Of a DNA stretch of 8,051 nt, positions 1 to 6,640 are shown one piece after another. Every line of letters starts with the position of its first letter. Within the stretch, counting starts at the first letter, position 1. The DNA lies in the NCBI GenBank assembly GCA_017519685.1, contig JAFWRV010000428.1, positions 1-8,051 on the forward strand. Reading direction: 5' to 3'. The translations under genes were made by a program, and so were the position numbers. Source of the DNA: Clostridia bacterium. GTDB lineage: Bacteria; Bacillota; Clostridia; Oscillospirales; Acutalibacteraceae. The notes below the pieces were generated by a model, which did no database searches, was not told the DNA's origin, and was given only the letters and a program-made list of their open reading frames with translations.

Positions 1-41
1 CATAATGCTTAATGCATAATCGCGGGTCGCTTCGCTCCGAT
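1..41. repeat. Heptamer tandem repeat and adjoining GC-rich segment, cut by the window edge
   Basis: Positions 3-20 read as about 2.6 copies of a 7-base unit (TAATGCT, TAATGCA, TAAT), and the array may continue to the left of the window. It is followed by a GC-rich stretch at 21-41 that contains TCGCT twice in tandem (27-36). The region lies just past the 3' end of the minus-strand Nnr gene and does not look coding. It resembles the short intergenic repeat elements common in Clostridia genomes, but with only the edge visible its identity and length are unknown. Confidence 0.4.
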
Positions 42-77
42 TGTATTTGCCGTATAAGAATCAATAATTCTTTGTGT

Positions 78-1598
78 TTATTCAAATCTTCCGAGGTAAT
101 AAGGCAGATGACTGATTATATCCGTCACCGTCATTCCTCTTTCGCTCATCAGAGCGGCAACCTCATCGGCGCAGCCGGAGTGAATGAATACACCCGATAC
201 CGCGGCGCTGTACGCCGACATCCCCTGGGCAAGAAGCGAAACGATGATGCCCGAGAGCAGATCGCCGCTGCCGCCTTTGGCAAGGCCGCTGTTTCCGGTG
301 ATATTGACATAAACTTTATCATCGCCGCTTTGAGCGACAGCCGTGTTCGCGCCTTTGAGAACAAGGATACAGCCGTATTTTTCGGCGAATTCCTTCGCGG
401 CTTTTACAGGATCCGAAAGGATTTCATCCGCGCTTTTTCCGGTAAGACGGCTCATTTCTCCCGGATGGGGAGTTAATATCAGAGGCGCTTTCGCCCTTTT
501 CAGTATTTCCGGTTCTTCGCTGACGGCATTCAGCGCGTCGGCGTCGATGACAGTCGGAATTTCCGTGTGCGTGACGAACTTTCTGACGAGCTTCTTTGTT
601 TCTCTGCTCAGACCGAGTCCGCATCCGATAAGCGCGGATGAAGACGAAGCGGCTTTATCTGTCAGAATATCAAAGGCGGAGAGACGGAATCCTCCTGTTT
701 CATCGGAGGGGCAGGGAAGCATAACCTGCTCTGTTATAAACGGCGCGATTGCGCTGTATGCCGCATCGGGAAAAGCGGAAACAACAAGTCCCGCTCCGCT
801 TTTTACGGCGCCCGAGGAGGCGATTTTCGCGGCTCCGGGCATCCGATAGCTGCCGCAGACACAAAGAGCCGTTCCGTATGTTCCTTTATGGGAAAACGCT
901 TTTCTCGCGGGAAGTATTTTCTTTATATCTTCTTCATCAAGCGTATATCTCAAAATTCCTTCGGCGGAGCCGAAATCACCGGGTATTATTCTGATATCCG
1001 CGACCGTGACCTGCCCGCATACCTCGCAGGCGGGTTTGATTACATGAACGGGTTTCAGAGCCGAAATCGCTATTGTCAGGTCTGCCCTGAAGCATTCGCC
1101 CTGTATTTCCGCGGTGTCACAGTTTGCGCCGGAAGGAACATCAACGGCGATAATCCGTTTGCCGGAGGCGTTGACTGCTGAAGCGAGAGCAGACAATTTT
1201 TCATCAAGGCATCCCGAAAATCCGGTGCCGAAAACCGCGTCCGTAATAATATCGCTTTCATCAATCAGCGGCTGATAATCCGCGGTTTCGTAGATAATAC
1301 TCCCGTCGAGCAGATTGAGATTGGCGGATGATATTTCATCCTTCGGTCTGCCGCAGGGGAGCAGGACTTTAACGCCGTGCCCCTTTGACGAGAGAATTCT
1401 CGCGATGACAAAGCCGTCTCCGCCGTTCTTTCCCTTGCCGCTGATAATAAGTATATTCTTCTTTTCTCCGGCGCATTCGCCGTCGATTATCGCGGCGCAG
1501 GCGGTACCCGCCTGTTCCATAAGCCCGGCAAAATCCGTGCCTCTGCCGACAGCGCTGTTTTCAGCCGCGAGCATTTGTCTGCTTGTTACAATATACAT
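78..1598 (-). CDS. nnr: Bifunctional NAD(P)H-hydrate epimerase / ADP-dependent NAD(P)H-hydrate dehydratase
   Basis: This 506-residue cytoplasmic protein has the usual two-domain Nnr layout. The N-terminal epimerase (YjeF_N/NnrE) interconverts the R and S forms of hydrated NAD(P)H. The C-terminal dehydratase (YjeF_C/NnrD, ribokinase-like fold) uses ADP to restore the S form to NAD(P)H. Epimerase motifs are GKGKNGGDGFVIAR at 55-68, DAVFGTGF at 120-127 and VDVPSG at 152-157. Dehydratase motifs are KGTYGTALCVCGS at 238-250, LTPHPGEMSRL at 375-385, LKGAN at 414-418 and GLAKGGSGD at 438-446, with the catalytic-type Asp at about 446. The glycine loop has Lys where E. coli Nnr has the first Asn of GNNGGDG; the rest is intact. 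Length is normal for the fused form. The ATG lies 4 bases after the fucosidase TGA and has only a weak GTGA-type ribosome site, so it is probably translationally coupled as the last gene of the operon. Nnr is a housekeeping repair enzyme, so its place behind sugar genes is probably incidental. Confidence 0.95.
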   Translation of the reverse strand: MYIVTSRQMLAAENSAVGRGTDFAGLMEQAGTACAAIIDGECAGEKKNILIISGKGKNGGDGFVIARILSSKGHGVKVLLPCGRPKDEISSANLNLLDGSIIYETADYQPLIDESDIITDAVFGTGFSGCLDEKLSALASAVNASGKRIIAVDVPSGANCDTAEIQGECFRADLTIAISALKPVHVIKPACEVCGQVTVADIRIIPGDFGSAEGILRYTLDEEDIKKILPARKAFSHKGTYGTALCVCGSYRMPGAAKIASSGAVKSGAGLVVSAFPDAAYSAIAPFITEQVMLPCPSDETGGFRLSAFDILTDKAASSSSALIGCGLGLSRETKKLVRKFVTHTEIPTVIDADALNAVSEEPEILKRAKAPLILTPHPGEMSRLTGKSADEILSDPVKAAKEFAEKYGCILVLKGANTAVAQSGDDKVYVNITGNSGLAKGGSGDLLSGIIVSLLAQGMSAYSAAVSGVFIHSGCADEVAALMSERGMTVTDIISHLPYYLGRFE

Positions 1599-1602
1599 AT
1601 TA

Positions 1603-2892
1603 TCACTTTATTTCTCTTGTCATTCCGCCGTTGAGCTGCGGGAAATATGAAGCGAATCTGTATTCGGGGAAGGTATCAAATTCAATCTTGATAATCGGCA
1701 TACCCAGAATCGGGTCGGGATTCTTTTCGGGAAGGTTTTTGAGAATCATTCTGTCGCCTTTTTTCTCAAACTCGATTTCCGTGCCGTCCATAAACGAGAT
1801 TTTTCTCGGCTTGGTAAAGAATCCGCCGATACCCATTTCGCCGTTTGTCGGGTGCCAGACTTTATTCCACATATATACGGTGTTTCCCTTGGTTGACGGA
1901 CGGGAGTTTCCGTTCGGCTGGTTCTGGTTTCCGTAGGTTTTGGTAAGCTTTCCGTAAACAGCTTCGCCGTTTACCTCAAGCCACTTTCCGATTTTCTCCA
2001 TCGGACCGATAGCGTCTGCGGGAAGTGAGCCGTCGGGTCTCGGACCGACGTTGAGCAGGAGATTTCCGCCCCTCTCACAGCAGGTCTGAAGCATGCCGGC
2101 GATTCTCTGCGCGGTATAGGCATAGTTTACCGTCTGTGTTTCATCGAGGTAGCCCCAGCTGAGTCCGTTGAAGGTCATGCACGCCTCCCAATCTCTTTCG
2201 GAGGGAGTGATATGCTCCTCGGGAGTGCCGAAATCCTCGTCAAGACGGCTTCTGTCATTGATTATGATATGGGGCTGGAGAGAGCGCATATACTGGTTTC
2301 TCTCAAGCGAATCCCATCCCTCCCAGCTTTCCATCGGAGAGGGAACGTCATACCAGAGGATATCTATTTTACCGTATTGTGTAAGAAGCTCCTCATTGAG
2401 GTCCCTGATATATTTCGTGAATCTTTTTCTTGCTTCGGTATCAAACGCGGCGATTCCGCCGTCGGGATGATGCCAGTCCATACAGGATGTGTAAAAACCG
2501 ATTTTAAGACCGAATTCACGGCACGCCTCGCAGAACTCTTTGACTATATCTCTGTGAGGACCGTAGTTTACGGAATTATAGGGATTTGCTTTTGAATCCC
2601 AGAGAGAAAATCCTTCGTGGTGGCGCGTGGTCAGCACCATATATTTACAGCCGGCTTTTTTCGCGAGAGCCGCCCATTCGCGGCAGCATCCCTCTTTCGG
2701 GCTGAAAGTGTCCGCGAGTTTTTCATACTCGGGAACAGGTATGTTTTCGCACGCCATAACCCACTCGTTTCTGCCGAGCTGGGAATAGAGTCCGTAGTGA
2801 ATGAACATGCCGAATCTTGCTTCTCTCCACCACGCCATTCTTTCATCTCTGGTGGCGGCAATTGCTTTTTCGTAATCGGGTTTTGATAACAT
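1603..2892 (-). CDS. Alpha-L-fucosidase, glycoside hydrolase family 29, without signal peptide
   Basis: This 429-residue retaining alpha-L-fucosidase would release L-fucose from fucosylated glycans or oligosaccharides. GH29 hallmarks occur in order: RFGMFIHYG (26-34), LTTRHHEGFSLWDS (87-100), the barrel-strand motif IDILWYD (176-182) with Asp182 as the expected nucleophile, DWEACMTFNGLSWGY (234-248), a candidate region for the acid/base or substrate-binding residues, and LLLNVGPRPDG (278-288). Residues from about 325 onward fit the family's C-terminal beta-sandwich. The chosen ATG follows AAGGGGG with an 8-base spacer. The reading frame continues upstream to 3021, but that extension overlaps the transporter gene and reads as basic, low-quality sequence. 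With this start there is no signal peptide or lipobox, so the enzyme should act in the cytoplasm on imported sugar. It begins 16 bases after the transporter gene, which supports a joint uptake and cleavage role. Linkage preference (alpha-1,2 versus 1,3/1,4) and GH29 subfamily cannot be read safely from motifs. Confidence 0.93.
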   Translation of the reverse strand: MLSKPDYEKAIAATRDERMAWWREARFGMFIHYGLYSQLGRNEWVMACENIPVPEYEKLADTFSPKEGCCREWAALAKKAGCKYMVLTTRHHEGFSLWDSKANPYNSVNYGPHRDIVKEFCEACREFGLKIGFYTSCMDWHHPDGGIAAFDTEARKRFTKYIRDLNEELLTQYGKIDILWYDVPSPMESWEGWDSLERNQYMRSLQPHIIINDRSRLDEDFGTPEEHITPSERDWEACMTFNGLSWGYLDETQTVNYAYTAQRIAGMLQTCCERGGNLLLNVGPRPDGSLPADAIGPMEKIGKWLEVNGEAVYGKLTKTYGNQNQPNGNSRPSTKGNTVYMWNKVWHPTNGEMGIGGFFTKPRKISFMDGTEIEFEKKGDRMILKNLPEKNPDPILGMPIIKIEFDTFPEYRFASYFPQLNGGMTREIK

Positions 2893-2908
2893 TTCGGTTT
2901 CCCCCTTA

Positions 2909-4336
2909 TCAGTTCTGATTCTCTTTTGCTTCTCTTCTTGCCTGGAGTTCAGCCGAAATCTTTGCCTTCTTCTCGCCGTAAATATCATACTTGAAGATAG
3001 GAATTGCCGAGAGCAGGGCAAGGATGCCGGGCATCGCGGTATATGCGAAGAAAATCATATTCTTTGTGGAATCGCTGAAGGCTTCGCCTGCGGCGAGCGC
3101 CTCTGAATAACCCGATTTACCCACGAAGATAAGACCGAGAGCCGTTCCGAGAGCAAGGCACACCTTGATAGTGAGCGAGAGCAGGGCATAGACGGGGCCC
3201 TCTTTTCTCTTGCCCGTTTCATATTCATAGTAGTCCACGCAGTCTGCCGTCATAATCATCGGCATAAGGGTTACCGCGCTGAACTGAAGACCGATGAGGA
3301 AGAGGAACACATACATAACTATCTGATTATTCGTTATATAAGCGAAGACGATATAAGCGGCAACAGAAATCACGAAGCCGTAAATCGAGAGCGCGAGATA
3401 TGTTACCTTCTCGCCGAGTTTCTTGATGAGAACGGGAGTAATTGCCATCGAAATCATAGAGCCGATTGCGGTTGTGATTCCGAGAATTATAACGAGATTC
3501 TGGCTGCCGATAAGGGCGTTCGCGGCCTGAACCTGAATACCCATGGCCATCTGTCTGCCAAAGCCGAGGAAGTATGAAACAATGACGAGAATAAGCGGCT
3601 TGTTGCCCTTAATGGCGCCTATCATATCCTTGAATGTGTTCTTTTCGCCCGCTGAGTAGGGAACTCTCTCCTTGTTCCAAAGAACGATGAGAGCCATCAG
3701 CAGACAGCCGGCGGCGGCTGTCGCGAGAGCGGACCAGAAGTATTCGCCGGCTATCATCGGGGTATCGGCTTCGCCCTTTTTGACGAGGACTTTTGAACCT
3801 TCGGGGATGATGAGGCAGATAACCGGAACGATAACTGCGCAGGCGGCGAAGCCAATCTGCTTCGCGGTGTTCGCGATTGAAACGACGTTTGTTCTTTCGT
3901 TGGCGTCGGGGGTCAGAACCGCGGCGATGCCCTGAGTCGGAACATCCGCGAGAGTCATGCCGAGGCACCAGATAAGGAAGGTTACGAAAATATATACATA
4001 GAGTTTGTTGCCTGCGACATCAAAATGAAGAGCGGGAATATCGAAGAATACTATTGCCGTGAATATCAGCAGCACGGGAATCGAGGCGAGAATGAACGGC
4101 TTGAATTTGCCGAGCTTGCTGTTCGTTCCCTCGATTTTGTTGCCGACTATCGGGTCGAATATCGCCGAAACAACCTTTGCCACGAGGATGATGATTCCCA
4201 CGACCGCAAGGCTTGCGCCCATTACAGAACCGTAGAATTCCGCTTGATAGGAGTTGAGAAGACCGACTATCGCCTGAAAGCCGAAAAGGCCGAGTGAATA
4301 GGCGAGGATTTCTTTGAAATTCATATGTTTTTGCAT
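2909..4336 (-). CDS. GPH/MelB-type MFS sugar transporter (probable fucoside or oligosaccharide importer)
   Basis: This 475-residue inner-membrane protein has about 12 hydrophobic segments and belongs to the glycoside-pentoside-hexuronide cation symporter family. It aligns with MelB at AKVVSAIFDPIVG (53-65), GKFKPFIL (76-83), ADVPTQGIAAVLTPDANER (130-148), ADCVDYYEYETGKRKEG (364-380) and the helix bearing Lys391. Against E. coli MelB from memory, Asp59, Asp124 and Lys377 are kept as Asp61, Asp131 and Lys391. The Asp55 position is Ser57 and the Asp19 position is Gln21, so the cation and sugar sites differ. The chosen ATG has GGGAGGG six bases upstream. A longer frame to 4531 overlaps the GtrA gene and is rejected, and an alternative in-frame Met is residue 5. 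The gene follows the GtrA gene by 26 bases and precedes the fucosidase by 16. The likely substrate, a fucosylated oligosaccharide, is inferred from that neighbour only. Confidence 0.9.
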   Translation of the reverse strand: MQKHMNFKEILAYSLGLFGFQAIVGLLNSYQAEFYGSVMGASLAVVGIIILVAKVVSAIFDPIVGNKIEGTNSKLGKFKPFILASIPVLLIFTAIVFFDIPALHFDVAGNKLYVYIFVTFLIWCLGMTLADVPTQGIAAVLTPDANERTNVVSIANTAKQIGFAACAVIVPVICLIIPEGSKVLVKKGEADTPMIAGEYFWSALATAAAGCLLMALIVLWNKERVPYSAGEKNTFKDMIGAIKGNKPLILVIVSYFLGFGRQMAMGIQVQAANALIGSQNLVIILGITTAIGSMISMAITPVLIKKLGEKVTYLALSIYGFVISVAAYIVFAYITNNQIVMYVFLFLIGLQFSAVTLMPMIMTADCVDYYEYETGKRKEGPVYALLSLTIKVCLALGTALGLIFVGKSGYSEALAAGEAFSDSTKNMIFFAYTAMPGILALLSAIPIFKYDIYGEKKAKISAELQARREAKENQN

Positions 4337-4362
4337 AAACTTCCCTCCCGCAGGAAAAATTA

Positions 4363-4914
4363 TTACTGCTCTGAATTTTTGCCGTTTTTCTTTCTGAAAA
4401 CAAGGATTTTGCTGAAAATATAGTTGAGAATAACAACTATCACCGAAATAATTATTTTGGCGAGAAGCCCTTCGGTGCCGAAGATAATCTGATTGAGCCC
4501 TATGCCGACAAGCAGAGGAGTGCCGAACCACTCAATTACACCTGTGAAAATCCTTGAGCCGACAAATGTCGCGAGCTCCCTCATTACGGCGGGAGCGGCT
4601 TTTTCCCTGCTTTCAAAAACAAAAATCTTGTTTGTCACAAAAGCGAAAAGAACGCTGAGTATCCAGGATAAAACACTGCAGATAAAGATCTTGAAGGACT
4701 CCGCCACCGGCTTCGGAACTGAGCTTATGCTGTTTACGCTGTCGGGAATCACTCTGATGAAAGCGGCGTAAGACAGCCAGCTTACAAGTGTGGTCAGCAC
4801 ACCGAAAAAAAGATATGAAACGATTTCTCTTGTCAGGAGCTTATCGATTATTTTGCCAAAAAAAGTTTCCGGCTTGAAAACTTTAAAAAGAAGATTGCGT
4901 AATTTTTCTACCAT
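4363..4914 (-). CDS. GtrA-like four-helix membrane protein
   Basis: This 183-residue protein has four clear hydrophobic segments at about 31-53, 74-98, 115-139 and 150-173. The pattern is typical of the GtrA/DPMS family (PF04138): SYLFFGVLTTLVSWLSYAAF in helix 1, FVTNKIFVF closing helix 2 (92-100), and LNYIFSKILVFRKK at the end of helix 4 (163-176). Family members are thought to help move or present polyprenyl-linked sugars for cell-surface glycan decoration, often beside a glycosyltransferase; none is present here. It is longer than the common form of roughly 120-150 residues because of an amphipathic N-terminal extension (1-30) and a loop at 54-73. The ATG is preceded by AAAGAGA with a 7-base spacer, a moderate ribosome site, and it is the first gene after the minus-strand promoter. 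No glycosyltransferase partner is visible, so the substrate is unknown. Confidence 0.88.
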   Translation of the reverse strand: MVEKLRNLLFKVFKPETFFGKIIDKLLTREIVSYLFFGVLTTLVSWLSYAAFIRVIPDSVNSISSVPKPVAESFKIFICSVLSWILSVLFAFVTNKIFVFESREKAAPAVMRELATFVGSRIFTGVIEWFGTPLLVGIGLNQIIFGTEGLLAKIIISVIVVILNYIFSKILVFRKKNGKNSEQ

Positions 4915-4947
4915 AATAAATCTCTTTAAATAAGAATATTTTATACT

Positions 4948-4976
4948 ATTTTATATTATCATCGGAATAAAGTCAA
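4948..4976 (-). promoter_or_regulatory. Sigma-A-type promoter for the GtrA-transporter-fucosidase-nnr operon
   Basis: On the minus strand, TTGACT (4976-4971) is followed after 17 bases by TAAAAT (4953-4948). Each differs by one base from the TTGACA and TATAAT consensus, and the spacing is optimal. The expected start point is near 4941, giving a leader of about 27 bases before the ATG at 4914. The region is strongly AT-rich. No riboswitch or long leader is possible in this space. Confidence 0.75.
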
Positions 4977-4994
4977 TAAATGCTTGCATTTTTT
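4975..4994. promoter_or_regulatory. Candidate operator: inverted repeat between divergent promoters
   Basis: AAATGC-TT-GCATTT (4978-4991) is a perfect 14-base palindrome apart from its TT centre. It extends to 9-base arms with a single mismatch over 4975-4994. It overlaps two bases of the minus-strand -35 box and the whole plus-strand -35 box, so a bound dimeric regulator could affect both gene groups. A further copy of the half-site, AAATGCAA, occurs at 5023-5030. The binding protein is unknown, and no regulator gene lies in the window. It does not fit the CcpA cre consensus. AT-rich DNA yields such palindromes by chance fairly often. Confidence 0.4.
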
Positions 4995-5011
4995 CACAGT
5001 TATGTTAAAAT
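4984..5011 (+). promoter_or_regulatory. Extended -10 promoter for the DUF1624-mrp-serS group
   Basis: TTGCAT (4984-4989), a 16-base spacer and TAAAAT (5006-5011) form a plausible sigma-A promoter. The -10 box is preceded by TGT (5003-5005), making it an extended -10 element that compensates for the weak second half of the -35 box. A start point 7-8 bases after the -10 box falls at 5018-5019, on or next to the ATG at 5019. Confidence 0.6.
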
Positions 5012-5018
5012 ATTCGTT

Positions 5019-5795
5019 ATGGAAATGCAAATCGGAGAGAAAAAAAGAATTTATCTGCTCGATGAAATACGCGGATTTGCCGTATTCTGTATGGTGTTTT
5101 ATCACGCTTTTTTCATCCTCGGAGAGAACTTCGGATTTATGCCGGCAAACCGTCTTTATGAGTTTTTTCTGCCGGTTGAGCCGCTGTATGCCGCAATCTT
5201 TATTTTTGTCTGCGGGATAAGCTGCACCCTCTCGCGCAGCAATCTTAAAAGGGGATTTAAAATTCTCGGCGCGGCAATCGGTTTTTCTCTTGTAACCTGT
5301 CTGCTTCTTCCGGCAATCGGAATCAAAGGAATGGAGATTTATTTCGGCATACTCCATCTGCTCGGCGTGTGCGTTCTGATTTACGCTGTCGGGCATAAGT
5401 TCTTTGATAAGGTCAGCCCCTACGGCGGAATTCTTGCCTGCGCTGTGCTTTATCCTTTTTTCAGCGGCATTGAGGACAGAACCCTCGGCTACGGTCAGCT
5501 CGTTTCTTTCAAGCTGCCCGACGTGCTTTACCACACAAGCTATCTTATGCCGCTCGGCATATATTCACCGTGGTTTTATTCGGCGGATTATTTCCCGGTT
5601 TTTCCGTCGGTTTTCATATTCTTCGCCGGAGTTTTCTCGGGAAGAATACTTATGAAAAAAGGTTATCCCGATTTTGCCTACCGTAAGAAAATCCCGTTTT
5701 TCGACTTTCTCGGCAAATATTCGTTTATAATTTATATCCTGCACATGCCGGTTATCTTCGGCCTGGCGTATGTCGCGGAAAAAATAATATATTAA
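5019..5795 (+). CDS. DUF1624 / HGSNAT-type membrane acyltransferase-like protein
   Basis: From this start the product is a 258-residue protein with about seven or eight membrane segments. It matches the heparan-alpha-glucosaminide N-acetyltransferase catalytic family (PF07786, formerly DUF1624), related to acyltransferase-3 proteins. Visible motifs are RIYLLDEIRGFAVFCMVFYH (10-29, with Asp15, Arg18-Gly19 and the conserved His29), FIFVCGISCTLSR (61-73), YFGILHLLGV (108-117), DYFPVFPSVFIFFAGVFSGR (190-209) and FLGKYSFIIYILHMPV (230-245). The human member moves acetyl groups across a membrane to glucosamine ends; the substrate of bacterial members is mostly unknown, so the function is inferred at family level only. 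The frame also offers ATG at 4980 and 5025. The 4980 start lies upstream of the predicted promoter's -10 box and adds 13 unconserved residues. None of the starts has a good Shine-Dalgarno, and 5019 coincides with the expected transcription start. The mrp gene follows after 14 bases, so the two are probably co-transcribed. Confidence 0.8.
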   Translation: MEMQIGEKKRIYLLDEIRGFAVFCMVFYHAFFILGENFGFMPANRLYEFFLPVEPLYAAIFIFVCGISCTLSRSNLKRGFKILGAAIGFSLVTCLLLPAIGIKGMEIYFGILHLLGVCVLIYAVGHKFFDKVSPYGGILACAVLYPFFSGIEDRTLGYGQLVSFKLPDVLYHTSYLMPLGIYSPWFYSADYFPVFPSVFIFFAGVFSGRILMKKGYPDFAYRKKIPFFDFLGKYSFIIYILHMPVIFGLAYVAEKIIY

Positions 5796-5809
5796 CAGGA
5801 GTTAAAACA

Positions 5810-6640
5810 ATGAGTGAATCATGTAACGGCAACTGCTCAAGCTGCGCGGAAAACTGCTCGTCAAGAGAGAGCGCCGATATGCGCATCCCCAGCGGAGAAT
5901 TCAGTGACATCAAAAAAGTAATAGGAGTAGTCAGCGGTAAAGGCGGAGTCGGCAAATCCCTCGTCACATCCATGCTTGCCTGCGCCATGCAGTCAAGAGG
6001 TAACGCCTGCGCTATACTCGATGCCGATATAACGGGTCCGTCAATTCCGAAATCATTCGGAATAACCGGGAAAGCCGGAGCGGACGCTTCGGGCCTTCTT
6101 CCCGAGGTAACAAACAGCGGCATCAGAATAATGAGCATCAATCTTCTGCTTGAAAGCGAAGATTCACCCGTAGTCTGGAGAGGACCGGTTATCTCCGGTG
6201 TTATCCAGCAGTTCTGGAAGGATGTCGCCTGGGGCGATGTCGATTATATGTTTGTCGATATGCCTCCCGGAACGGGAGATGTTTCCCTGACTGTTTTCCA
6301 GAATCTCCCCGTTGACGGAATTATCATAGTCACCACGCCTCAGGATCTCGTTACGATGATAGTCAAAAAGGCGTATAATATGGCGAAGCTTATGAATATC
6401 CCCGTGCTCGGAATAGTTGAAAACATGAGTTACGCAATCTGCCCCGACTGCGGTAAGGAGATTAAACTTTTCGGCGAGAGCAAAGCGGATAAAATATCGG
6501 AAGAACTCGGCGTTCCCGTGCTCGCGAGAATTCCGATGGACGCCAAGACAGCGGCGCTCGTTGATAAAGGCGCGGTTGAGCTTGCGGATGACAAGTATCT
6601 CGCTCAGGCGGTTGAAATGATAGAAAGGATGGGCAAATAA
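5810..6640 (+). CDS. mrp: Mrp/NBP35-family ATP-binding iron-sulfur cluster carrier
   Basis: This 276-residue cytosolic P-loop protein is expected to bind and hand on [4Fe-4S] clusters to apo-proteins as a dimer (ApbC/Nbp35/Mrp family). It shows the deviant Walker A GKGGVGKS (43-50), DADITGPSIPKSFG (71-84), switch II DMPPGTGD (150-157) and the conserved CPDC pair (211-214) that holds the bridging cluster. An N-terminal cluster of four cysteines (Cys5, 9, 12, 16) precedes the ATPase domain. This resembles Nbp35-type N-terminal Fe-S binding but with tighter C-x3-C-x2-C-x3-C spacing, as in many clostridial Mrp proteins. The short form lacks the MIP18/DUF59 domain found in E. coli Mrp. The ATG has AGGAG (5797-5801) with an 8-base spacer. 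The stop codon directly abuts the serS start. Confidence 0.95.
   Translation: MSESCNGNCSSCAENCSSRESADMRIPSGEFSDIKKVIGVVSGKGGVGKSLVTSMLACAMQSRGNACAILDADITGPSIPKSFGITGKAGADASGLLPEVTNSGIRIMSINLLLESEDSPVVWRGPVISGVIQQFWKDVAWGDVDYMFVDMPPGTGDVSLTVFQNLPVDGIIIVTTPQDLVTMIVKKAYNMAKLMNIPVLGIVENMSYAICPDCGKEIKLFGESKADKISEELGVPVLARIPMDAKTAALVDKGAVELADDKYLAQAVEMIERMGK

Noticed and set aside
56..72. Hairpin AAGAAT/ATTCTT just after nnr as a terminator
   Set aside because: The stem is only six AT-rich pairs and no T-run follows in the nnr direction, so transcription probably ends further left.
12..849. Plus-strand open frames (12-476 and 343-849) opposite nnr
   Set aside because: They are antisense to a gene with all Nnr motifs and show no family features of their own.
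2893..3021. Upstream extension of the fucosidase frame by 43 residues
   Set aside because: It overlaps the transporter coding end, reads as Arg/Gln-rich sequence without family similarity, and the internal ATG at 2892 has a clear AAGGGGG ribosome site.
4337..4531. Upstream extension of the transporter frame by 65 residues
   Set aside because: It overlaps the GtrA gene in another frame, has no hydrophobic or family character, and GGGAGGG sits correctly before the ATG at 4336.
4980..5018. ATG at 4980 as the start of the DUF1624 protein
   Set aside because: It lies before the predicted -10 box and inside the palindrome, lacks a ribosome site, and its 13 extra residues precede the conserved family start.
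4959..5534. Minus-strand 191-residue open frame opposite the DUF1624 gene
   Set aside because: It lies opposite a gene with clear membrane-family motifs, has a composition typical of antisense translation, and no promoter or recognisable domain.
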